Below are positions 37,601 to 47,870 of a DNA stretch of 64,000 bases, in pieces. The notes under the pieces are model-generated. The model did no database searches, had not been told where the DNA came from, and saw only the letters and a list, made by a program, of their open reading frames with translations. Position numbers and translations under genes: made by a program. This stretch comes from Stomorhina lunata (lineage: Eukaryota > Arthropoda > Insecta > Diptera > Rhiniidae), in NCBI GenBank assembly GCA_933228675.1, contig OW121743.1:84406938-84470937 (forward strand), in the 5' to 3' direction. Numbering within the stretch: the stretch's first letter is position 1; each line of letters opens with the position of its first letter.

Positions 37601-38210
37601 CTAAATTTCATTATTTTTTTAATACCAAAAATTGCAGCCCTACTTGTTCAATACAAATTAAGCAAAAACAAAAAAAAAGAATGTCGAAAGAAAACAAAAT
37701 AAAAAATTTTCAGTTTGTAAAAAATAAAAAGTGTTTCGACATCAAAATAATGTTAAAATATTTAAAAAAAAATAACATTTTATGTGTGCAATTTAGAACA
37801 GTGCGTTTCATTCAAAATAACGCGTAATTTTTCAAACAAAATTTTGAGTACAAAAAGCTTTTCTTTTTGTCAAAAAAGCTTTCATTTCGTGTACGTGTGA
37901 TTTAGTAGAATACTAAATTTTAGTGGATCAGCTGACGACCTTCTATATATTCTTCTATGATATAAGGTTCAATGATATAGGTTTAAAACTTTTGATAAAG
38001 TTAATATTTTCTATTAAAAGCTATACATAATTTCAATTTTGTTAATAAATATGAAAAGCTATCAACAAGATTCAAAACTTTTATTAGATTTTAGAGTCAA
38101 TGTAATCTTACAACATTAAAAAAAGCTTTAGTACAAATATTTGAGCAATATTAGGCAAAAAGCTTTTTTGTATTAAAAGTCTTAATTCTTAAATTTTCTT
38201 TACGCTTTAT
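34690..38210. repeat. AAGCTT-rich block with ~178-bp diverged tandem repeats
   Basis: 14 AAGCTT words can be counted in 36,001-36,900. The phrase TTAAAAGCTTTTTATGAAAT or a close variant recurs at about 35,782, 36,131, 36,300, 36,485, 36,663 and 36,847 (spacings about 350, 169, 185, 178, 184), each followed by ACTTTAATT, then CATTCCAGAAAGCTTAAATA. This indicates a ~178-bp satellite-like unit. Outside 35.3-36.95 kb the block is AAGCTT-rich without an obvious long period. Confidence 0.8.
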
Positions 38211-39665
38211 TTCCCAGCTCTGCTTCGGGTCTAACACAACAATTTGATTTTCTAACATTAAATTTTCCCCCACAAACTTATGCAAAAATACTCATACAAT
38301 GGAATTTTGTCGTTTACGAGCATTTTTTGTATGAAAGTGTTAAAGTTTATTGCTATTTATTCAAATGTGTGTGTTTTGTTTAAGGCGGTAGGGGTGTTAA
38401 ATGATAACAAGTTTAACCAAAAGTTCAAACCTTAGGGAATCCAAAATTCTAATGAAAAATCCAGATGATTTAAGAAGTTTAAATTAACAAAATTAAGAAA
38501 AATATATTGAATTAAATAAATGATAACATTTCTAATACGAAAGTCATATTTATTTAATTATTATAAATAAAAAGTATTTACAAATTATTGGCAATACCCA
38601 AGAGGAATTCTACTATGATAAAAAAAAAATAATACTAGATTTTAAATCAAATTTTTCATAAAACATTTTAAAGGTTTAAAATTTTTTAATAAAAAAAATG
38701 ATAAATAAGTTTAAGTTTTCTAAACTTAAACAATTTAAAAAAAAAAAAATTTAGAATCAAACACTCAGTAACCAAGATATCTAAATGCTTCTAAAAATTA
38801 TCTTTAATTAAAAGATAGTATTTAAAATGTATCAGGATATCAATAAAAAAAAGTTATTTCAAAAATCAACATATACAAAAACTCCTGTTAGAACCAAAAA
38901 TATCTGTTTTCCATTTTAAGAAAAAGCTTTTAAAAACTATAATCACTTACACATAAATGTTTTCCCAAAAAAAAATAATCTAAACTGAAATTTACAGATA
39001 GATCCATTAAATACTTAACCTTTTATTATCATAGTTTTTGTTGGGGTCAATAGGAGAGAAAGAAACTGAATCATTAGGAATGAAATCTACTCCTAAATGT
39101 ATACTATAATTTTCAAGAGTTGGTTTTAAAGTTTATGTAAGAATGTGTATGTGTGCGTATGTATCTTGCTATGTGTTTCTTTTCTAACAATTCTCCTAAA
39201 TGTCAAATAGTAACGTCTAGTTTTTATTGTTGTGGCTGTTTCTGTGGGTTTTTGTTTTAGCTCTTTAAGGCCCTTAGGACAATATGATGAAGAGTACAAA
39301 ACTTAGATGCATTCAACCAACAATAAATTTTTGCTGAAACTAGTTTCCAACAACAACAAATTATTTTTATTCTTTTGAGTTTTTATTTGGAAATATTTGT
39401 TTGTTCCTTGTTATTTCAGCAAGGAACGCATTGGACACATATTTTCAAAAAATGTGGAGTTAAAGCTTTTCATTTTTCTTTAGGTTTCTATTCAATTCGT
39501 ATGTTTGACTACGAGTTGGTGTTTGTTTTTAAATTTAGCCCTATAATTGTTTGCCATTAGTTCAAAGGTACCAAAATGTTTCCTCACAGGACCCTTTACT
39601 CGTTGAGTACTATTGTTTTAAGGCGTAACAGGGTATCCTAAGAAGAGGTTATTATACTCTGACAG
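38210..39665. other. Unique intron island, nothing recognised
   Basis: Mixed composition with short TG-rich runs (39,135-39,175). CATTTTTCTTTAGGTTTCT at about 39,471 resembles an acceptor but is followed by a poor donor. No coding signal. Confidence 0.55.
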
Positions 39666-42005
39666 AATTTTAATACTTTTCGATGTAAAAATTTTGCATT
39701 AAAAATCTTTAACATTAAAACTATTTATACAAAATTTCGATGATAAATATATATATTGAAAATTTTCGACGTTAAAATTTGTTATAGAAAATTATCAATG
39801 TTAAAATTTTATAACAAAAATTTCATGTTAAAATTCTATGAAGAAAATTGTTAATGTAAAAATTTCATATCGAAAATTTTCGAAGTTAAAATTTTACATA
39901 GAAAATTTTCGATATTAAACTTTATATAGAAACTTCTTTATGTAAATATTTTATGTAGAAAATTTTCGATTTTAAATTTTGTATAGAAAATTATTGATGT
40001 CAAAATTTAAAAACAAAATTTTCGTTAAAATTTTATATAGAAAATTTTCGATTTTATAATTTATATAAAATTTTTGGTGTTAAACTTTATTAAGAAAATT
40101 TTTGATGGTAAAATTTTGTGTAGAAAATTTTCGATATTAAAATTTTATAAAGAAAATTTTTGATGTTAAAATTTTTTATAGAACATTTTTGACGTTAAAA
40201 TTTTATACAAAAAATTTTCGATGTTAAAATTTTATATAGAAAAGTTTTGATGTCAAAAATTTTGTATAAAAAATTTTCGATGTTCAAATTTTATATAGAA
40301 AGTTTTCGATATTAAAATTTTATATCGAAAATTTTTAGTGCTTAAATTTTATATAGAAAATTTTCGATGTTTAAATTTTATATACAAAATTTTAGGTATA
40401 AAATTTATTTAGAAAATTTTCGATGTTAAAATTTTGTACAGAAAATCTTCGATGTTAAAATTTTATACAGAAAATTTTCGATGTTAAAATCTTATATAAA
40501 AAATTTTCGATGTTAACATTTTATATAGAAAATTTTTTAAATAAAAATTTTATATAAAAAATTTTGTAAATAAAAAAAAAAAAATTTTGTACAGAAAATC
40601 TTCGATGTTAAAATTTTATACAGAAAATTTTCGATATTAAAATCTTATATAAAAAATTTTCGATGTTAACATTTTATATAGAAAATTTTTTAAATAAAAA
40701 TTTTATATAAAAAATTTTGTAAATAAAAATTTTTACAGAAAATTTTCGATGTTAAAATTTTATAAAGAAAAATTTTTATGTTAAAATTTCATATAGAAAA
40801 TTTTCGATGTTAAACTTTATATAGAAAATTGTTGATGTTCAAATTTTCTGTTAAACTTTATTTAGAAAATTTTTGATATTCAAATTTTGTGCAAAAAATT
40901 TTTTATGTTCAAATTTTATGTAGAAAATTTTTAATTTTTTATTTAATTAAACATTTTCGATGTTAAAATCTTATGTAACAATTTTTGATGTTAAAATTTT
41001 ATATAGAAAATTTTCGATATTTAAATTTTATATCGAAAATTTTCGATATTAAAATTTTATATAGAAAATTTTTTATGTTAAAATTTCATATAAAAAATTT
41101 TTGACGTTCAAATTTCATATAGAAGATTTTTGATGTTAAAGTTTTATATAGAAATTTTATATAGAAAATTTTCCATATTAAAATTTTATGAAGAGAATTT
41201 TCGATGTTAAAAATGTATGTGGAAAATTTTCGATAATAAAATTTTATATGGAAAATTTTTTATGTCTAAAATTTTATATGAAAAATTTTCGATATTAAAA
41301 TTTTATATAGAAAGTTTTCGACATTGAAATTTGAAATAGAAAATTTTCGATGTTAAAATTTTATATAGAAAATTTTTAGTTTTTTTATTTTTGATGTTAA
41401 AATCTTATACAGAAAATTTTCGATGTTAAAATTTTATATAGAAAATTTTCGATGCTAAAATATTATATAGAAAATTTTCGATTCTAAAATTTTACATAGA
41501 AAATTTAAATTTAATATAAAAAATTTTCAATATTAAAATTTTATATCAAAAATTTTTATATTAAAATATCATATAAAAAATGTTTGATGTTAAAATTTCA
41601 TATAGAAAATTTTTGATGTTTAAGTTTTCTATAGAAATTTTATATAAAAAATTTTCGATGTTAAAATTTGATATCGAAAATTTACGATGTCAAAATTTAA
41701 TATAGAAAATTTTCGTTGTTTAAATTTAATACACAAAATTTTTCATAGAAAATTTTTGATGTTAGTATTTTATATCGGTAAAATTTTAAACAGAAAATTT
41801 TCGGCATTAAAATTTTATATAGAAATTTTCGATGTTAAAAATTTTAAATGGAAAATTTTTGATGGAAAAATTATAAAATTTTAACTTTACATTTAATATA
41901 GATAATTTTAGATGTTAAAATTTTATATAAAAATTTTCGATGTTAAAATTTTACATAAAAAGGCTTTGATGTTATTTAAATTTTATACAGAAAATTTTAG
42001 ACTTT
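39665..42005 (+). repeat. AT-rich minisatellite array, TATATAG sub-variant
   Basis: The unit is GAAAATTTTCGATGTTAAAA then TTTTATATA, about 28-29 bp, same orientation as 24.5-33.3 kb but with TTTTATATAG in place of TTTTTTATAG. A ~115-bp segment (AAATCTTCGATGTTAAAATT ... AAATTTTGTAAATAAAAA) is duplicated at about 40,440 and 40,585. The 65-codon frame at 41,687 is repeat-derived. Confidence 0.93.
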
Positions 42006-43080
42006 TTCGAAGACTAATACTCATCTAATGATCTTTTACTTAATCTTAGGCCTTAAACTCAATCTAAAGCCTTTACTAAGACCCCTCTTTTAAATGAATT
42101 TTAAATTATTTCTTTGCCAGCATAATCATTTTATCATTGTCATCGTCATTATTATGCTCATGGCTAGTTTTAGTAGTTGTACCTTTTTTCGATCTGTTGC
42201 TATAACTCATGTTGTTGCTCCTATAGTTGTTGCTCATATTATTTGCCTTTTTGTTTTGCTCATCTTGTTTTTCCCTACTGACATTTCTTAGTTTTTCTTT
42301 TTTGCATTTCACCATCATTATCATCATCACAGTCATCATGATGGTCGTTGTTGTCGTCATGACTTCCTGGCCACTTGTTTTCTTCATTTATGTATGAATC
42401 TTTGTTTCATTTAAGTATCATCTTTTTCTGAATATTTCTCCATTTTTTTCCTTAGGTATTTATTGTTTTTAAGCCATTGTTTGTTTGTCTGACTTTATGA
42501 TTTCATTTCAGTTTAACTTCCTGCCCACTTTCTACTGGCATTTTGTACTATATATGTATGTGTGTGTGTTAGTAGTAAATGCCTTTTTCTTTCATCTACT
42601 TTTGACTTGTCATTGTCAGTTAACATGTCAACATTGTGCCAAAAAATTATTTCATCTTTCATATATGTATGTTAACATACATTTACACAGATACTCTTTC
42701 ACTCATACAACCATCAAATTTAGCTTATGAAAACTGAGGGAGTGGTATTTTAAGAACCAGGATAAGGAAATATGTATGTTAGTTATGTGTAGGTTTTTGT
42801 GGCAAAATCAACACCAATTAAACAAACTAAAATATTTGGAAAGAAATAACATAAAACTTAAAACAAAAAGTTTTTTACACAAATTCTTATACGAAAACAT
42901 TAAGTATCTTAGACAAAAAAGAGGTAAATTTATAATGATAACAAGAAATTAATGAGGGCTTAAGTTGGCTTAAGCTTTTAAATATGTTGCAGGATATTTA
43001 AGGATTTGCTTAGTTTCTTTAAGTTATGGAAAATTTGTATCATACTTACTCTTATTCTAAGAAAATGTCTTATAATAGAA
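42005..43080. other. Unique, least AT-rich island of the giant intron
   Basis: About 1.1 kb with TCATCAT/CATCGTCAT-rich stretches (42,125-42,165; 42,310-42,360) that create opposing His/Met- and Phe-rich frames, rejected as genes. It holds the candidate ratchet site listed separately. Confidence 0.55.
42438..42461 (+). promoter_or_regulatory. Candidate recursive-splice (ratchet) site
   Basis: CTCCATTTTTTTCCTTAG is directly followed by GTATTT, so a strong polypyrimidine acceptor abuts a GT donor (junction 42,455/42,456). This is the layout of Drosophila zero-nucleotide exons. It lies 34.5 kb into and 4.7 kb before the end of a 39-kb intron, in a rare non-repetitive island. The donor half (GTATTT) is weaker than the usual GTAAGT, so this is only a candidate. 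Confidence 0.4.
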
Positions 43081-43683
43081 GTTTTTCAATACTAAAATAT
43101 TTTAGTAAACGTTTTATAAAGAAAATTTTCTATGTTTAAAGTTTTATATAGAAAATTTTTGATGTTAAAATTTAATACAGAAAAAAAGTGGATAAAAAAA
43201 TGTTGTATAGAAAATTTTTGATGTTAAAATTAAATATAGAAAATTTTTGATGTAAAAATTTTATACAGAAAATTTTTAATCTTAAAATTTATAAAATTTT
43301 CGATGTAAAAATTTTAATAGAAAATTTTCGATGGAAAAATTTAAAATTGAAAATTTTCGATGGAAAAATTTAAAATTGAACATTTTTGATGTTAAAATTT
43401 ATTATAGAAACTTTTTGATCTTAAAATTTATTATAGAAAATTTTCAATGTAAAAATTTAACCTAGAAAATTTTCGCGGTAAAAATTGTATTAAAAAATTT
43501 TTGATTTAAAAATTTTAATATAGAAAATTTTTGGTGTAAAAATTTTATAGAAAATTTTCTATATAAAAGTTTTATATATCAAATTTTCCATATCAAATTT
43601 TATATTGAAAATTTTCAATGTAAAAATGTTATATAGAAAATTTTTAATTATTTGTGAATTAATTATTCGAACTTTAAATTGAA
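43080..43683 (+). repeat. AT-rich minisatellite array, left of a TIR element
   Basis: Decayed units such as ATAGAAAATTTTTGATGTTA; same family and orientation as the array that resumes at 44,068. Confidence 0.88.
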
Positions 43684-44067
43684 TTAATTGAAAAACTAGG
43701 AATAATCAGGCTTGAGTTAATTTTTAATTTTCAAATTATTAATTTGAAAATTTGAAAGTAATAATGTGGAGAAAAACTGAAAAAATTATTTTTGAACGCG
43801 GCTAGTGGATTGCAATTTCTGTCCCGCCACAGGACGTCTTGTGGCGCCCTCGACCACAGTCGAGTTATCAAATTGCAGAGATAATCATCAATTAAACTCA
43901 TTGAGTTTGATCGAACATAACTACGTTTAATTGATTGTGTATTCTCCTATTACTTGTTTTGTTTGATCTTTTCACATTATCTTATCACATTATTACTTTC
44001 AAATTTTCAAATTAATTTGAAAATTAAAAATGAACTCAAGCCTGATTAATCCTAATTTTTCAATTAA
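43684..44067. mobile_element. Small TIR element (MITE), 384 bp, inside the array
   Basis: Inverted repeats of about 80 bp: 43,684-43,768 (TTAATTGAAAAACTAGGAAT, AATCAGGCTTGAGTT ... AAGTAATAATGTG) and 43,986-44,067 (CACATTATTACTTTCAAATT ... AACTCAAGCCTGATTAATCC ... CAATTAA). The core is G+C-rich by local standards and contains hairpins GCCACAGGACGTCTTGTGGC and CTCGACCACAGTCGAG. No coding. Family unknown; a target duplication cannot be judged inside the array. Confidence 0.85.
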
Positions 44068-46620
44068 TGAAAATTTTTAATGTTAAAATTTAATGCAGAC
44101 AATTTTCGATGTAATAATTTTATATAGAAAATTTTCGATGTAAGAATTTATGATAGAAAATTTTTGATGTAAAAATTTAATATAGAAAATTTTCGATGTT
44201 AAAATTTAATATGGAAAATTTTAAAATTTATGATATAAAATTTTCGATGTAAATTTTTTTTTTTTTTCGATGTAAAGATTTAATATAGAAAATTTTCGAT
44301 GAAAAAATTTGTTATAAAAAATTTTCGATGTAAAAATTGTATATAGAAAATTTTCGATGTAAAAATAATAATAATTCGTATTTATTCAGTCCCTCAAATT
44401 TCACATAATGTGAGGTTTTCGCTCTGTCTAGAATTAGGGATGATCCTCCTGATGAGATGGTCTAACCAACCATCGAAACGCGTCGAGGAAAGGTTTCTCC
44501 ACCAACATTTTTTGGTTTTATCAAAAAACTATTTATTACAATAATAAATAATTGTAATAAATTGGGATTCTTAGTGCAATACACTACAGCAAAACTTTTT
44601 AAGTAAAAATTTAATATTGAAAATTTCCAATGTAAAAATTTAATATAGAAAATTTTTGATGTAAAAATTGTATATAGAAAATTTTCGATGTAAAAATTTA
44701 ACATAGAAAATTTTCGATGTAAAAATTAAATATAGAAAACTTTCGATGTAAAAACTTAATATTGTTGTTTAAATTTATTATAGAAAATTTTCGATGTAAA
44801 CATTTTTATAGAAAATTTTCAATGTAAAAATTTTTATAGCAAATTCTCGATAAAGAATATTTTCGATGATAAAGTTTTATAAAATATTTTCGATGTTAAA
44901 ATTATAATTATAAAAATTTTCGATGCTAAGATTTCATATAAAAAATTTTCTATATAAAATTTAAACATCGAAAATTTTCGATGTTAAGATTTTATATAAA
45001 TTTTATATAAAAAAATGTATAAAGAAAATTTTCGATATAAAAATTTTAAATAGAAAATTTTTGATGTTAAAATTTTATATACAAAATTTTCGATGTAAAA
45101 ATTTATGTAGAGAAAATTTTTGATATAAAAATGTTATATAAACAATTTTCGATGTTAATGTTTTATATAGAGTTTTTTCGATGCTAAAATTTTTATAAAA
45201 TATTTTCGATGTTAAAATTTTTATAAAAATTTTCGGTGTTAAAATTTTAGATATTTAATTTTTATATAGAAAATTTTTGATGTTTAAATTTTATATAGAA
45301 AATTTTTGATGTTAAAATCTAATTTAGAAAATTGTTTATGTTAAAATTTAATGTAAAAAATTTTCGATAAAAAAGATTTTAAAAAGGAAATTTTTGGTGT
45401 AAAAATTTTCTATAGAAAATTTTCGATGTTAAAAGTTTATTTAGAAAATTTTTGATGCATAAATTTTAAATAGAAAATTTTTAATATAGAAATTTTCGAT
45501 GTTAAAATTTTTGTGGAAAATTTTCCATGTAAAAATTTTATATAACAAATTTTCGATTAAGAATTTTATATAGAAAATTTTCGATGTTAAAATTTTTTTT
45601 AGGAAATTTTATGGGCTTAAATTTATTTATATATTTATATAGAAAATTTTCAATGTTACTATTTTATATAAAGAATTTTCGATGTTAAAATTTTATATTG
45701 AAAATTTTAGATGTTAAAATTGTATATGAAAAATTTTTTATGTTAACATTTTATATAGAATATTTTTGATGTTAAAAGTTTATTAAGTAAATTTTGAAAG
45801 TAAAAATTGTATATAAAAATTTCTGGTGTAAAAATTTTATATAGAAAATTTTCGATGTTAATATTTTATTTAGAAAATATTCGATGTTAAACTTTTATTT
45901 CGGAAGTTTTCGATGTTAAAATTTTATATAGAAAATTTTCGATGTTCAAATTTTATATAGAAAATTTTTGATGTTAAAGTCTAATACACAAAATTTTTAT
46001 AGTAACCTTTAATATAAAAAATTTTCGGTATAAAAATTTTATATAGAAAATTTTTTGTGTTAAATTTTACATAGAAAATTTTCGATGTTAAAATTTTATT
46101 AAGAACATTTTCAATGTTAAAATTTTATTTTGAAAATTTTCGAGGTAAAAATTTTAAAAAGAAAATTTTTAACATTAAAATTTTATATAGAAATTTTCGA
46201 TGTTAAAATTTTTGTCTAAAATTTTCGATGTTGAAATATTAAGTAGAAAATTTTCGATGCTAAAATTTTATATGAAAAGTTTTTCATATAGAAAATTTTC
46301 GATGTTAAAATTTTATAAAGAAAATTTAAGATGTTAAAATGTTATATGGAAAATTTTCGATGTTAATGTTTTATATTGAATTATTTATTTTTTATTAAAA
46401 TTTTATATGTAAAGATCTAATAAAGAAAGTTTTCGATGTTAAAATTTTATTTAAAAAATTTTCCATGTTAAAATTTTATTAAGAAAATTTACGATGTTAA
46501 AATTTCATTTAGAAAATTTTCGATGTTAAAATTTTATTTTCTAAATTTTGTATGTTAAAACTTTATATTCAAAATTTTCGATGTTAAAATTTTATATAGA
46601 AAATTTTCTATGTTCTTACA
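44068..46620 (+). repeat. AT-rich minisatellite array, mixed CGATGTAAAAAT / CGATGTTAAAAT variants
   Basis: The left part uses GAAAATTTTCGATGTAAAAA then TTTAATATA; the right part returns to CGATGTTAAAATTTTATATA. Interrupted at about 44,365-44,605 by a dispersed repeat. Confidence 0.92.
44365..44605 (+). mobile_element. Dispersed repeat copy related to the 56.7-57.2 kb foldback arms
   Basis: GTGAGGTTTTCGCTCTGTCT, GGGATGATCCTCCTGATGAG, ACCAACCATCGAAACGCGTC, GAGG...TTTCTCCACCAACATTTTTT and ATTACAATAATAAATAATTG match the right foldback arm at 56,990-57,160. Likely a SINE- or MITE-like family. The 80-codon minus frame at 44,462-44,704 is derived from it and from the array. Confidence 0.75.
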
Positions 46621-47190
46621 GAAATTAATTAAAATTCTCTCAGACTAAGTCATACACTAAATAACAATACATTCTGATATTAACTAATCACTTAAATAAA
46701 AAAGTCAAATTTTAAATAACAACTCAAATTGAATAAATTTAAATTTTATTAAATCAGGACAATATTTCACATCCTTTAACAAAATGTCAAGCCATTATCT
46801 TACCATTAACTTTTTTTATGTCCATTATATTTAAAAAAAATTAACATTTTCTTACAACCACTTTCAATCCAATTAATTATATCCCTTTTGACAAAATGAC
46901 ATTTCTTTTTAATAAGCCAACAATTTAAAAACACTTTTATACTGCATTTATATAACAATTATATCCCTACAAAATGATTTAAAAAAAAATGGAAATAAAG
47001 AAATTCTGCCTTAATTTTCCCAGCTTTTGTTAAAAGATAAACAAACACTTTAATTATTTTACAATGATTTTTTTTAACATTTCATTCTTTGGTAAACAAT
47101 TTAAAATTATTATTTCTTATTTTCATTATTATTCTTAATTGTAGTTTTTCTATAATTAATTTTTCTTTCTTGTTTTCCTTTTTTTCACAG
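46620..47190. other. Exon-proximal intron sequence
   Basis: Non-repetitive AT-rich sequence leading into the acceptor at 47,190; pyrimidine-rich from about 47,140. No other element seen. Confidence 0.6.
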
Positions 47191-47410
47191 CAACTACCAA
47201 CAGATCCAACATCTTGGCTATGCCGGTCATGAAATTGCCACCGAAAGTATCTCACAACAATTGGGTCTCCAAGATAAGGGTTACGAGGAATGGGTTGGTG
47301 AAATGATTGGTATGCGCGAAATTTTACATAACTTTGCCAATGTCTCCGTTAATGATGTTGTCGGTATGCGTGCTCCTTTCTTGAAACCCGGTCGTAATAC
47401 TCAATACAAG
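47191..47410 (+). CDS. serp/verm: Chitin deacetylase (serpentine/vermiform class), middle exon of the NodB domain
   Basis: This 220-nt exon lies 39,225 bp downstream of the previous one. Its acceptor is TTTCCTTTTTTTCACAG and its donor is GTAAGTG. The first base completes the Ser codon begun in the previous exon; then 73 codons follow, reading NYQQIQHLGYAGHEIATESI and continuing through GYEEWVGEMIGMREILHNFA to RAPFLKPGRNTQYK. GMRAPFL matches NodB motif 3. The segment expected to hold motif 2 (H-[ST]-x-x-H) reads EIATESISQQ, so both histidines are replaced (Glu and Gln). The exon ends in phase 0. Base composition is clearly richer in G+C than the intron around it. An open frame running past the donor (to 47467) is only read-through into the intron. 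Confidence 0.96.
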
Positions 47411-47870
47411 GTAAGTGTGGGTGGGCGAGTATTGAACTTTTATCATTGGAGCTGTGTAATGAAGTAGCAACATTATTGGTTCTCTCAAACTACAATTGAA
47501 CAAAGAGCTTTACAAATATTATCCATGTATTCCACTTAATTTTCATTAATGTATGATTTTGTTGTTACTTTTTAATAAAAGTTTAAAAAAATGTTACAAA
47601 CTTTTCATGCAAGTGTCAATGGGATTCATGGCAGTAAATTTTGTGTAGCTTTGACTGTAATACATTGTTAAAAAGTTATCATGCCAATTTAATTGCCACC
47701 CAGTAAACAATATATCTCGAAAAAACTTAATAGCACTTCCTAATGCAAAATTTGCTAAATTAACTATTTCAAATTTTTCAAATATTTTCAAAGAACATTT
47801 AAACAACCAAAAATTTGAAAATTTATTTTGATATTTAAATTTAACCGGGAATTTAAAAAAAACTAGATGT
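47411..47870. other. Intron sequence after the middle exon, nothing recognised
   Basis: Non-repetitive. The 70-codon minus-strand frame at 47,594-47,806 has no known motif. Confidence 0.55.

Larger units (their letters stand above)
7966..47190 (+). other. Giant 39,225-bp phase-2 intron
   Basis: The donor GTAAGT (7966) and the acceptor TTTCACAG (ending 47190) join the exons in frame through a Ser codon. The intron holds at least seven minisatellite blocks, the 21-bp splice-donor-like array, an AAGCTT-rich block and most of the transposon fossils. Unique-looking islands remain at 12.1-13.7, 33.3-34.7, 38.2-39.66 and 42.0-43.1 kb. These are the best places to look for enhancers or ratchet sites. 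Confidence 0.93.

Noticed and set aside
39468..39490. Possible ratchet site TTTTTCTTTAG|GTTTCT
   Set aside because: Acceptor half is good but GTTTCT is not a usable donor.
42094..42387. Two opposing open frames (65 and 93 codons)
   Set aside because: Mirror readings of a CATCAT-type simple-sequence stretch; Met/Thr/Asp-rich on one strand, Ile/Val/Phe-rich on the other.
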